A stretch of 52,346 nucleotides of DNA, taken from the NCBI RefSeq assembly GCF_021531355.1, contig NZ_JADYTS010000012.1, positions 1-52,346 on the forward strand, in the 5' to 3' direction. The translations under genes and the position numbers were made by a program. Below, piece by piece: positions 8,758 to 16,818 of the stretch (positions within the stretch are counted from its first letter, which is position 1; each line of letters opens with the position of its first letter). The notes below the pieces were generated by a model. The model searched no databases, had not been told where the DNA came from, and saw nothing but the letters and a program-made list of their open reading frames with translations. Source of the DNA: Leyella stercorea. Lineage in GTDB: Bacteria > Bacteroidota > Bacteroidia > Bacteroidales > Bacteroidaceae.

Positions 8758-9577
8758 AGTTTTGGGATTTTTCTTAGTTGAACAAGCTGAAAATCCTACT
8801 TTTCGAGCTGATTTTAGCAAAAATCGACAAGTAAAGACTTGTTGTTAGGTACATTTTGGGAACAACTGAAAAACGTTGGTCGTCATTTCCCCTCAATCTC
8901 AACTACATATCATTACCCTTTCACATTCTCGGTAGAAATGCACAGTACCTTTGTAATGGTGAACGAATCGTTCAGCGTAGAAAGCAGCTCACTTCAAGAT
9001 GAAGTCCGATACATCAGACCTATCTTTCCCTTTTTTCGATAGTCCCTTTTCAAGCAAAGGGAAAAGAAGGAAACAAGGATGACGGATAGAAGCTGATTAC
9101 TGACACACAAGACCCATCTTTTCTTCTTTGAATAAGCAAAGCTACATCTCGGCATAATTGCCCAAGCAAGCTTGGCAAGTTCTGCTCTCGATTTGCATTT
9201 GCTTTCACGGCAAATAGTCTATATCGCATTGTGTATGATGTGGATTCAAAACACCCCATCGGAGAAGCAAAGCCAAGACTATTTAGTTCTTCCATAGTTA
9301 CGACAGGAAACGCACAGTTATAAAGCCAAGGCAAATCCCGTCTCCAGTTATATCCAGTTGTCTTCACTTGCCATGTTTAGTTTCGCAATCGGTCAAAATG
9401 CCGTGTTAATGAATGTAAACGGAGAAATCGCCATTTGAAGCCTAATTTATCTTACTGAACCATTGTCTTTGGGTATAACCCACAAGTTTGCTTTCTTGTC
9501 TCATTTTGGGAACAATTTTACTATCAAACTTAAAAATATATACTGTATATCAATGACTTATGAAGATATTGTGCGTT
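8758..9577. other. Intergenic stretch without a supported gene; 14-bp direct repeat
   Basis: I see no credible gene here. The only structure noted is a 14-bp direct repeat, CATTTTGGGAACAA, at 8852-8865 and 9502-9515. The stretch ends exactly where traE homology begins (about 9578), so its right edge is a rearrangement or element boundary. Confidence 0.4.
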
Positions 9578-9705
9578 TCGGAGGAGATTGCCAAGTATGT
9601 ACCTATCGTGGTGAAGCTCTGCTATGCCATTGCAGGTGTCGTTGCAATTGTCGGAGCCATAAGCGTTTACATCGCCATGAACAACGAGGAACAGGACGTC
9701 AAGAA
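9578..9705 (+). pseudogene. traE: traE (DUF4134) N-terminal part, cut at both ends
   Basis: From about residue SEEIAKYVPIV onward the translation matches the DUF4134/TraE family, a small two-TM protein of the Bacteroidetes conjugation machinery: VVKLCYAIAGVVAIVGAISVY is TM1 and IAMNNEEQDVK the linker. The frame that contains it begins with a fortuitous ATG at 9560, so the true 5' end (signal peptide) is missing. On the right it breaks at GTC AAG AA, where element E1 begins; the frame then runs on to 9835 in foreign sequence. The missing C-terminus is at 20863-20952, and splicing at TCAAGAA gives EEQDVKKKIMMVVGACIF without a frame change. Confidence 0.88.
9699..9705 (+). repeat. Left direct repeat of element E1 (TCAAGAA)
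   Basis: This 7-bp sequence recurs at 20861-20867. It marks the point where traE homology stops on the left and resumes on the right. Its length fits a tyrosine-recombinase crossover region or target duplication. Confidence 0.7.
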
Positions 9706-10033
9706 TATCTTAGTCCTCCGAAATACGTTTGAAAAGACAAGAAAGCAAATGAAAGTAAATGCGCTAAGTATCAATGCTTTAAGCGATAATTTGAATTTTC
9801 CGATGTTTGCTAAACTCACTCTTAAAAAGACATAAAAGACTGTTTTTTGTTTCCGTTTTGTTTCTCGTTTCTCGGTTTATTTTCTTATCTTTACATCAGT
9901 TTTCCGAAGTAAGGGAAGAGAAAGAAAAGCAAATGTCAGCATAGGAAACCATATCTGACATAGACTTTCAACAAGAGGGAGAAAGACCCTCCAATGTAGC
10001 AGAATACAAAAACAAAATAACACTTCATACATT

Positions 10034-11206
10034 ATGGCAAGACCAAAGAAACAAGTAAAGCTGAAAGAGCCGATTAAAATTCGGTTGAAGTCGCTCGCAG
10101 ATGACAACAAGAGTATCTATCTTGACATCTACTATAAGGGAGTGAGGAAGTATGAATACCTCAAACTCTACCTCGTCCCCGAAATCAACCCTGTCTGCAA
10201 GGAACAGAACAAGCAGACTATGGCGGTTGCAGAACGCATCAAGGCAGAGCGCATCAAAGCCCTGCATGGTCATGGCATACAGGACTGGGAGACAGTAAAA
10301 CAAGGCTCGATGCTTCTTACCACATGGATAAAGAAGTATTGTGAAGGTGGTGTCGGCATCAAGAAGTCAACGCTCCATTGCCGTGTGGAAATGATGCACA
10401 CTGTGGAGAAGTATCTTGACGAGACTAACAAAGGCTTCATTGCGCTTGAAGAGGTCAATGCGGAGTTCTGCCGTGGATATGTGAAGTTCTTGCGAAACTT
10501 CCCAAACTCCCATATCAAGTATGGCGAGCCAAGACCTATCAGCGAGAATACGGCAAGCCGATACCTCGGAATGTTCTCCACTGCTCTCAACAACGCTGTG
10601 CGACAAGGCATTATCCGCAACAACCCTATGAAAGAACTGGATGCACGTGAGCGCATTCAGCCCAAGGACGGCAAGAAAGAGTATCTGACCATTGAGGAAC
10701 TTCGTACCCTCATGGCTACGGACAGTTATCGTCCAGAAGTCAAGGAGGCTTTCATCTTCGCCTGTTTTACTGGATTGCGATTAAGCGACATGTACCGTCT
10801 TGCTCCGATGCACATCTTCAAGACCGCTGACGGAAAGGGCGAATACATAGACATGGAAATGCAAAAGACGGAGAAGCCAGTTATAATACCTCTCTCGGAA
10901 GAGGCTAAGCGGTGGTTGCCAAAGCAAAGAGGAAATGAAATTCCTTTCTTTGATATACCAACCACACAGACCGTTATAGGCAGGGCTCTCCGCAAATGGG
11001 CGGAAGCGGCAGGGATAGAGAAGCATATCTCATTCCATAGCTCACGGCACACGTTCGGAACGATGATGCTCACGCTCGGTGCAGACCTTTTTACCACAAG
11101 CAAGCTGATGGGACATTCCAACATTCAGACCACGGAAATCTATGCTAAAATCGTGGATAAGAAGAAGGAGGAAGCCATCAACCTCATTGACGGTATGTTC
11201 ACATAA
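10034..11206 (+). CDS. Tyrosine recombinase/integrase, first of two in E1
   Basis: The 390-residue protein has an N-terminal arm-binding/SAM-like half and a C-terminal catalytic domain. Catalytic residues are visible in CFTGLRLSDMYRL (Arg), HSSRHTFGTMM (His-x-x-Arg), LMGHSN (His) and TTEIYAKI (Tyr nucleophile). It is the left-most gene of the element, about 330 bp from the boundary, as expected for an integrase beside its attachment site. It is followed after 28 nt by a second recombinase of the same type. One or both should catalyse integration into and excision from traE. Confidence 0.92.
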   Translation: MARPKKQVKLKEPIKIRLKSLADDNKSIYLDIYYKGVRKYEYLKLYLVPEINPVCKEQNKQTMAVAERIKAERIKALHGHGIQDWETVKQGSMLLTTWIKKYCEGGVGIKKSTLHCRVEMMHTVEKYLDETNKGFIALEEVNAEFCRGYVKFLRNFPNSHIKYGEPRPISENTASRYLGMFSTALNNAVRQGIIRNNPMKELDARERIQPKDGKKEYLTIEELRTLMATDSYRPEVKEAFIFACFTGLRLSDMYRLAPMHIFKTADGKGEYIDMEMQKTEKPVIIPLSEEAKRWLPKQRGNEIPFFDIPTTQTVIGRALRKWAEAAGIEKHISFHSSRHTFGTMMLTLGADLFTTSKLMGHSNIQTTEIYAKIVDKKKEEAINLIDGMFT

Positions 11207-11234
11207 ATCATTGACAACGAAAATATATAGAGAC

Positions 11235-12503
11235 ATGACAATAACTATCAGACAAAAGGCACTTGCCAACGACAACATAAGCTTGTATCTTGACATCTAC
11301 GATGGTGGCAAGCGCAAGTTTGAATTTCTTTCCCTCTATTTGTTGCCGGAGGTTGATGCAGAGACCAAAGCAAGAAACGAAGAAACATTGCAACGTGCTC
11401 ACCAGATAAGGGCAGAGCGTATTCTTCATCCAGAGACCATCCCAGAGGTAGGTCACTTGATGATTGTGAAGGAAATCCCCAATGACGAGTCTCCCGAAGT
11501 CTTGGACTGGATCCAGACTTACATCGACTGGATGAGCGACAATACAGACTATTCCAAGGCTATTGTTGACCAGTCAAAGTATCTGAAATACCTAATGAGC
11601 GAGTTCCTTGCCAATAAGCGCAGACCTCACATCACTTTGAGGAAGTTCGACAAGGAATGGTTCAAGGCTTTCTTCCTTTGGTTGAAGAACGACTATGTAC
11701 CACAGAAGTATGTACGAGTTGAAGCCAAGCCTTTGTGTGAAGGCTCCCTTCACAATGTTCAACAGCGCATAGTGACGGTGTTCAACAAGGCGGTCAAGTT
11801 CGGCAAGTTGAAGGCTAACCCTTTCTACCAGTTGGAGAAGTCAGACATCTTTCCCAAGCCGAAGTCATCACATAAGCAGTATCTCACTCCCGATGAACTG
11901 AAAAGGTTCATGGCTTCAGATGAGAGAAGTCCAGGAGTTGCAGAAGCACAGAGAGCTTTCGGTTTTGCCTGTCTGACAGGACTTCGTATCAGCGACATCA
12001 AGGCTCTGCGGTGGAGCGACATCAAGAGAAACAAAGAAACGAACACTCTTGTAATCGTCCAGAAGAAAACAAAGGCTCTCAATGCCGTACCAATCGGCAA
12101 TACCGCCTTGTCATGGATGCCACCCAAAGGCGATGATGATTTTGTGTTCCACCTTCCTGCTAAGGCTAATGTGGATGCAGCCCTTAAAAGGATAGCCAAA
12201 AAGGTGGGCATTGAGAAGAATATCTCTTTTCACTGTTCCCGACATACATTCGGAATTTTTGTGCAGGCGGTTACCGGCAACATTGAGACTACCAAGAAGC
12301 TGATGGGACACAAATCGCTCAAATCCACAGCCATCTATGCAGATGTGCTGACGAATGAAAAGGTCAAGGCTGTTGACAACACGAAGAAAGCCTTTCGAGG
12401 TCGCAAACAACGTGAGGAGAACAAGCAGATACCGAAGACAAAGCGGACAGCAGCCACCAACACCCATCCACGCAGAATAACTTTTTTACAGGATAACAAG
12501 TAA
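11235..12503 (+). CDS. Tyrosine recombinase/integrase, second of two in E1
   Basis: I choose the ATG at 11235 (MTITIRQKALANDN), because the extension upstream overlaps the previous gene and lacks family character. The 422-residue product is colinear with its neighbour: SLYLDIYDGG near the N-terminus, then CLTGLRISDIKALRW (Arg), HCSRHTFGIF (His-x-x-Arg), LMGHKSLKSTAIYADV (His, Tyr). All catalytic residues are present in both copies. Tandem recombinases could act as a pair or supply integration and excision separately; the sequence does not decide. A basic tail rich in Lys and Arg follows the catalytic domain. Confidence 0.92.
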   Translation: MTITIRQKALANDNISLYLDIYDGGKRKFEFLSLYLLPEVDAETKARNEETLQRAHQIRAERILHPETIPEVGHLMIVKEIPNDESPEVLDWIQTYIDWMSDNTDYSKAIVDQSKYLKYLMSEFLANKRRPHITLRKFDKEWFKAFFLWLKNDYVPQKYVRVEAKPLCEGSLHNVQQRIVTVFNKAVKFGKLKANPFYQLEKSDIFPKPKSSHKQYLTPDELKRFMASDERSPGVAEAQRAFGFACLTGLRISDIKALRWSDIKRNKETNTLVIVQKKTKALNAVPIGNTALSWMPPKGDDDFVFHLPAKANVDAALKRIAKKVGIEKNISFHCSRHTFGIFVQAVTGNIETTKKLMGHKSLKSTAIYADVLTNEKVKAVDNTKKAFRGRKQREENKQIPKTKRTAATNTHPRRITFLQDNK

Positions 12504-12544
12504 ACGGAACTTTTCAGGATAACAACCAGTAAATTTCACTTTTG

Positions 12545-12592
12545 TAGTTCCCCATTTTTCGGGCAGGGATTTCTCTCTGCCTTGGGGGACTA
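12545..12592 (+). promoter_or_regulatory. Leader hairpin between the recombinases and the excisionase gene
   Basis: TAGTTCCCC (12545-12553) pairs with GGGGGACTA (12584-12592), and inside it GGCAG pairs with CTGCC. It lies 50 nt upstream of the excisionase start, so it could be a weak terminator after the recombinases or a control structure for the next operon. Confidence 0.4.
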
Positions 12593-12644
12593 CACTTTCA
12601 AAACAAGCAATACAACAAATCATAAACAATTAAATTACAGGATA

Positions 12645-12962
12645 ATGAACAAAACTATCGACACCGAGACTCTTCTTTTGAAGGTAGAGTCACATGAGCA
12701 CCGCATTGGGATAATGGAGAACCTTCTCCGTGATGCCAAGCAAGTATTGACACTGGAGGAAGCTGCCTTATTCATGGGTATATCAAAGAGCAGTCTCTAC
12801 AAGATGACACACAAGCATGAACTTCCGTTCTTCCGTCCCAACGGCAAGATTATATACTTTGAAAAGTCCGAACTCTTGAACTGGATGCGCCAGAACCGCA
12901 GTATGTCCGAGGCTGAGACCAAGGCTGCAGCGACCAAGCACATGAGTGAACTTTGTAAATAG
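12645..12962 (+). CDS. Excisionase-like helix-turn-helix protein
   Basis: From the ATG at 12645 the 105-residue protein (MNKTIDTETLLLKVE...) carries the excisionase/MerR-type winged-helix motif of HTH_17 proteins: LTLEEAALFMGISKSSLYKMTHK, then LPFFRPNGKIIYFEKSELLNWM. Such proteins bind attachment-site DNA and favour excision, or act as regulators of excision and mobilization genes. Position directly after the recombinases supports this. A homologous gene with the same motif (IPFYKRGNTLYFFKDQLIKWI) sits at the same place in E2. Confidence 0.8.
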   Translation: MNKTIDTETLLLKVESHEHRIGIMENLLRDAKQVLTLEEAALFMGISKSSLYKMTHKHELPFFRPNGKIIYFEKSELLNWMRQNRSMSEAETKAAATKHMSELCK

Positions 12963-12964
12963 AC

Positions 12965-13282
12965 ATGGCGATGATGAAGGACGATATTTCCCATGAGGAG
13001 TACAGAAGCAAGTTGGCAAATGTTGCTGACCTTGCCGTGAGCTACATCAATACTGGCAACGGCTACTTTCGGATGCGTGATGCTTTCAATGGACTTGCCG
13101 AGCAATGCGGAGCCAACAAGGGCATCAATGATGAAGCAACTGTCGGCAGAAGAAAACTTCTTGCCCAGTCTGTTTGCATTGAGTGCATTTCACGATTAAG
13201 CAATCATTCTAATGACAGGTTGCAAGGCGAGCTCTATGTTATAGCAGAGGACATTTCCCCAAGGCGAGGACGGCACAGATGA
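12965..13282 (+). CDS. Small conserved accessory protein with MRDA motif
   Basis: This 105-residue protein starts 2 nt after the excisionase stop. I do not recognise a named domain. It is clearly related to the E2 protein at 29246-29551: both have ...FRMRDAFNGLAEQCGANK / FTMRDAVNNYLEASGANR, a central GRRKLLAQSVCIECI / AHRKIAANRLAIDCI helix and a short basic C-terminus after ED/GD. The gene lies beside the excisionase here but after the mobilization genes in E2, so it has moved while being retained, which suggests a function useful to the element. Confidence 0.65.
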   Translation: MAMMKDDISHEEYRSKLANVADLAVSYINTGNGYFRMRDAFNGLAEQCGANKGINDEATVGRRKLLAQSVCIECISRLSNHSNDRLQGELYVIAEDISPRRGRHR

Positions 13283-13346
13283 TTTTCTCTTTACTGAGAA
13301 AAACAGTCTTGCCATTTATGGTTATAATATTCAAAATTCACAGAAC

Positions 13347-14171
13347 ATGGATAAACAAAAGATACATTACTGCTTCACGCTGTCCGATGTACAGATGGAG
13401 TATCTTCGCTGCAAGAAGTACAAGATTGACCGCATGGAATGCTTCATGTCTCTTGCCTCTCTTGCCGAACGTGAAACAACACTTGTACCTATCAGCAAGA
13501 CCCAACAAGTAGAAATCTTGTGTGGGCAATGTATGGTTGACAATACCCAACTTGCCAAACTCTGGGATAAAGACCGCAAGACCGTACCCAAACTTTTACA
13601 GGCTATGGAGGCTGTGGGCATTTCCTCTTCACAAAAGGTTGGAGACAACCGCATCATTACCCTGCATTCACTCTCTGGTTGGTATGTGGACGGAAGATTT
13701 GTCAAGAACGGCTTTTCATTGAAGCGCAATGCGGATGGCTCTGCAATCATCCACACGGAAGTTCCACAAGCAAGAGTAATTGTTACGACAACGGAGGATG
13801 ATACAAAGTCGGACAAGGAAGATGGGTATTCTGACAATGGCATATCCGATACTGACAACAAGGGCGATTCTTCTACGGCAGATATTTCCTCTTCCCTAAA
13901 TTCTGCTTCATCTAATGATAATGGAACCGTGGGTAAGTTCGGAACGAATGGCAATCTTTCCGATGCTGTTACTGGTGGAATTTCCCCACAACAGAATTAC
14001 TCCAGACAGTCTGTTGGCAATCCTTCTTCCATGCAAGAAGCAGATGCCAATCAGAATGAGGGAGAACACAACACATATCCACAGCATCTGGCAGGAGGAC
14101 AAACACAACTGTCTAACGGTTCTAATGCCAATGGTTACAAGGCTAACAGCTACCATAACGGCAATCAATAG
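13347..14171 (+). CDS. Winged-helix-like element protein (possible replication/regulatory function)
   Basis: The 274-residue protein has a structured N-terminal 130 residues (ML/ECFMSLASLAERET, TQLAKLWDKDRKTVPKLLQAM, VGISSSQKVGDNRIITLHSLSGWYVDG) resembling a winged helix, followed by a low-complexity Ser/Asn/Asp-rich tail. The E2 protein at 25928-26740 has the same plan (VELSALWKCDRKTAAKVVELF, FWYVDGI), with a disordered tail. The order (excisionase, this gene, oriT region, mobC) is the same in both. No catalytic motif is seen; DNA binding is inferred. Confidence 0.6.
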   Translation: MDKQKIHYCFTLSDVQMEYLRCKKYKIDRMECFMSLASLAERETTLVPISKTQQVEILCGQCMVDNTQLAKLWDKDRKTVPKLLQAMEAVGISSSQKVGDNRIITLHSLSGWYVDGRFVKNGFSLKRNADGSAIIHTEVPQARVIVTTTEDDTKSDKEDGYSDNGISDTDNKGDSSTADISSSLNSASSNDNGTVGKFGTNGNLSDAVTGGISPQQNYSRQSVGNPSSMQEADANQNEGEHNTYPQHLAGGQTQLSNGSNANGYKANSYHNGNQ

Positions 14172-14455
14172 GTATAAAGAGGTTTATGAGCCACCATACC
14201 AATAAACATCCCAAAGGACGATTGACCGCCATAGGCTACCGCCAAACTGTTATACGTTTAAGCAGCCTTGGGGACGGACGCTGTTAAAAGTGCCGTCATT
14301 TTATAGGTACTTTTCGAGAAATCCTTTTGTAATACAGAAGCCGTGTCCGTCTTTCTGTATTCCTAAAAGTTTCTCGGACTACTCGCAGGCTCGCAGTCGT
14401 GACCACCTTTGCAAGGTGCTTGTAATCATCCCATTTTAATCAGAGACAAAGACAA
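14172..14455 (+). other. Candidate oriT region of E1
   Basis: The 284-bp gap just before mobC holds a long imperfect inverted repeat. CGAGAAA (14315-14321), CTTTT and AATACAGAA (14331-14339) pair with TTCTGTATT (14353-14361), AAAAG and TTTCTCG (14370-14376), giving 21 bp with two small bulges. It is followed by TCGCAGGCTC at 14383-14392. The corresponding gap in E2 also has an inverted repeat followed by the identical 10-mer. Hairpin plus short conserved sequence directly upstream of mobC and relaxase genes is the usual anatomy of an oriT. Confidence 0.55.
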
Positions 14456-14845
14456 ATGAGAAAGAAGAAAATCATAAGGAAACCGCCTACGGAAGTCCAT
14501 ACCTATCGATGTGCGAAAGAAGAGTTTAAGCAGCTCCAGACGCTTGCCAAGGAGTGTGGAATTAGTCTGAGCCGCTATGTCGTTGAGACTGGTTTGAAGC
14601 ACCGTCCACGCATGAGGCTCACCAAGGAAGAGGTGGACGCTCTCAACTCTCTCGCCATCGCAAGGACGGATTTGATAAAAATCAGCAACGTGCTATCCAA
14701 GAAAACGGCTGAGGAAAAGGCTCGGTTCTTCAAGAATGAGAAGTTCATGCGTTGGTGGATTGATGCCGTAGCAGGACTTATCCAACATTGGTATAGCATT
14801 GAAGAGAATATTGCAACAAACGTACAGACCAAATCAAAGGAGTAA
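14456..14845 (+). CDS. mobC: Mobilization accessory protein MobC (relaxosome, ribbon-helix-helix type)
   Basis: The 129-residue protein fits the MobC relaxosome family: a basic N-terminus (MRKKKIIRKPPTEVHTYRC), the characteristic FKQLQTLAKECGISLSRYVVETGL segment, and a C-terminal helical region. It should bind oriT and help the relaxase nick. It is followed after 2 nt by the relaxase gene. The E2 counterpart is at 27000-27395 (YNEVVHNARLSGRSKSTYLHDLGIG). Confidence 0.85.
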   Translation: MRKKKIIRKPPTEVHTYRCAKEEFKQLQTLAKECGISLSRYVVETGLKHRPRMRLTKEEVDALNSLAIARTDLIKISNVLSKKTAEEKARFFKNEKFMRWWIDAVAGLIQHWYSIEENIATNVQTKSKE

Positions 14846-14847
14846 TC

Positions 14848-16080
14848 ATGATTATGCTCGCAAAGGTAGTATCGTATGGAGGCAACTCCGTAAGGTACGC
14901 ATTGGAAAAGGAGAATGCAAAGACGGTCAAGGTGAACAATATGCCCGATGGTCTTGACCCTACCGCCATCTGGTACATGATGAAGCATCATTGCCAGTAT
15001 CATCAGGCGGAAAGGACTGTGGGCAGAAAGTTGGAAAGGTTCATGACCACGTTTGTACTTTCGCCTTCAAAGACAGAGTCTGCCAACTTCACGATGGAAG
15101 ATTGGGCGGACCTTCAAGACGAAGCTTTGGAAGTTTTGGATTCTGTTGGACTTACGCCCAATGGTTTCTCCAATGAGATAAAGACCAACTTCACAAATTC
15201 TATGAATGTGGGCGGATTGCACTCTGACTCCAAGTCTGGAACGCTGCACCTTCACATTGATTGTTGTCGTGTGGATATGGAGGGTAACACCAACGATGTG
15301 CATGATATTCATCTTCGTGCAATGAAGGCTGCGGAAATCATCAATATGCGGCATGGATGGGAACAACCGCAGGAGATTCGGAATATGCGGAAAGTGGAGC
15401 TTGCGGAGGATTGCGAACATACTCTCAAAGATATGCAACAGTTCAACATAGACAGATACTTCAATCTGTTGCGCATGAAAGGCTATGAGGTTAAACCTCG
15501 TTACGACAAGCAGCGGAAACTTGTCGGCTACACAGTCGGCAAGAATGCTTCCGTGTTCAAGGCTTCTGAGATTGGCAGAAAGTTTATGGCATCAAAGATT
15601 GAAGACACCTGGAAGAAACTGCACCCACAACCAACACAAGTCAAGACAAAGCCTGTTTCCCCATCCGTTGCTCCTGCGCCTCGCCCAGTTCGTCCTGTCG
15701 TTCAGACTCAAACAGCATCACAACCAAAGGCGCAACCTCAAATTACACAAACGGCATTCACAATCAACATTGGCGATGAAGTCAAAAAGGTGTGGATTCC
15801 GAGCTCTGTCAAAGATGTCTTTACTAATGAGGTTCAGATTCCAGAGGATAATGATATAGCGACAACAGAGAATGTCGCTCATGTAGCAATGCTGTTGTTT
15901 GCAGGGTACATTGATGCAGCCACTTCCATGTCGGAGTCATATGGTGGTGGCGGTTCTGCTCCTTCTTCTGGTTGGGGAAAGAAGGATGATGAAGATGATA
16001 GGAAGTTTGCCCACCGTTGCGCACAGATGGCTCATTCCATGTGCAAGCCAAAGCCACGCAGCAGAAGTTTTCACCGATAA
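14848..16080 (+). CDS. mobB: Relaxase / mobilization nuclease (MobB-like)
   Basis: The 410-residue protein begins MIMLAKVVSYGGNSVRYALEK and carries the relaxase metal-binding motif in GLHSDSKSGTLHLHIDCCRVD (HLH cluster near residue 135), followed by a helical region (RHGWEQPQEIRNMRK) and a Pro/Gln-rich linker. It would nick at oriT and lead the transferred strand. The last 60 residues (DAATSMSESYGGGG..SGWG..DEDDR..HRCAQMAHSMCKP) are almost the same in the otherwise diverged E2 relaxase, so this tail is under constraint. The E1 and E2 relaxases are homologous over their full length. Confidence 0.88.
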   Translation: MIMLAKVVSYGGNSVRYALEKENAKTVKVNNMPDGLDPTAIWYMMKHHCQYHQAERTVGRKLERFMTTFVLSPSKTESANFTMEDWADLQDEALEVLDSVGLTPNGFSNEIKTNFTNSMNVGGLHSDSKSGTLHLHIDCCRVDMEGNTNDVHDIHLRAMKAAEIINMRHGWEQPQEIRNMRKVELAEDCEHTLKDMQQFNIDRYFNLLRMKGYEVKPRYDKQRKLVGYTVGKNASVFKASEIGRKFMASKIEDTWKKLHPQPTQVKTKPVSPSVAPAPRPVRPVVQTQTASQPKAQPQITQTAFTINIGDEVKKVWIPSSVKDVFTNEVQIPEDNDIATTENVAHVAMLLFAGYIDAATSMSESYGGGGSAPSSGWGKKDDEDDRKFAHRCAQMAHSMCKPKPRSRSFHR

Positions 16081-16092
16081 ATCAATGACAAT

Positions 16093-16698
16093 ATGGCAAT
16101 CAGAAAAAGCAAGATATACATAGATACAGAAGAAAGATCCGACTTCGACAACATGATGAATGATGTCGAAAACGAGGTTGAGGAACAGCAAGCTGAGGAT
16201 GGACTTGTAAACCGAGTTCCTGAGTTGAAGCAGTTGAGTGAGGACATTGACAAGGCTACAAACACCTTCATCAATGCCACACTTGAACTGGAATCTGCCA
16301 TTCTGCAGTATCAACGTGCGGAAGCCAAATTAGGTGGTGCTGTGACGACTATCAGCAAAAAGGTTGATACCATCAATCAGCACATAGACAAAGTCTTGGA
16401 AAATGCTCCCACGAAATTAAAGGTGACAGTAAATGTCAATGATGCTGACTGGAAGAAGATTCAAGAACTGTTTGCTAAAGAACGCCAATGGATGACCGCA
16501 CAGATGCAGATGCATATCCGTGAGGTCAATTCCATGTTTGCTGATGAACGGAAAAAAGTCCGTGAACGCTACAAGGAATATGATGGTTGTTATCTCGGTC
16601 ACTATGCCCAGTGGTTCTTTTGGTTTTTCTTCATAATAGGTATATCAGTGTTTGTAGGAGTCATTAGTGTGATGATTACACAAAACTATGATAAATAA
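16093..16698 (+). CDS. Coiled-coil membrane protein of the mobilization module
   Basis: The 201-residue protein has a long heptad-rich helical region (about residues 35-150) and one C-terminal transmembrane segment (WFFWFFFIIGISVFVGVISVM, about 173-193), with a short cytoplasmic or periplasmic end. It follows the relaxase by 12 nt. E2 has the same type of protein in the same position (28676-29224). A role in linking the relaxosome to the membrane or to the helper's coupling protein is plausible but not demonstrated. Confidence 0.65.
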   Translation: MAIRKSKIYIDTEERSDFDNMMNDVENEVEEQQAEDGLVNRVPELKQLSEDIDKATNTFINATLELESAILQYQRAEAKLGGAVTTISKKVDTINQHIDKVLENAPTKLKVTVNVNDADWKKIQELFAKERQWMTAQMQMHIREVNSMFADERKKVRERYKEYDGCYLGHYAQWFFWFFFIIGISVFVGVISVMITQNYDK

Positions 16699-16742
16699 AT
16701 TACTCCACCTATTAATCTGAAACTTACGCCCTTAATATGTAA

Positions 16743-16780
16743 AGTGTAAGCAGAACTACGTCTTGGGTTCTACTTACACT
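16743..16780. terminator. Hairpin terminator between mobilization genes and defence operon of E1
   Basis: AGTGTAAG-C-AGAAC (16743-16756) pairs with GTTCT-A-CTTACACT (16767-16780): 13 bp with one mismatch and a 10-nt loop. It lies between the convergent genes ending at 16698 and 16819. Confidence 0.65.
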
Positions 16781-16818
16781 GTTACTGCCATTATGGAATA
16801 AAGTGCTTTTTACACTTT

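Noticed and set aside
9050..9367. 105-codon frame on the minus strand in the gap before traE
   Set aside because: It has no recognisable domain, no promoter or partner, and ends in a low-complexity PSSLFPSFPFA; not supportable as a gene.
9560..9835. Intact 91-codon gene across the left end of E1
   Set aside because: Only the middle (9578-9705) is TraE-like; the first codons and everything after 9705 are foreign, so this is a chance fusion.
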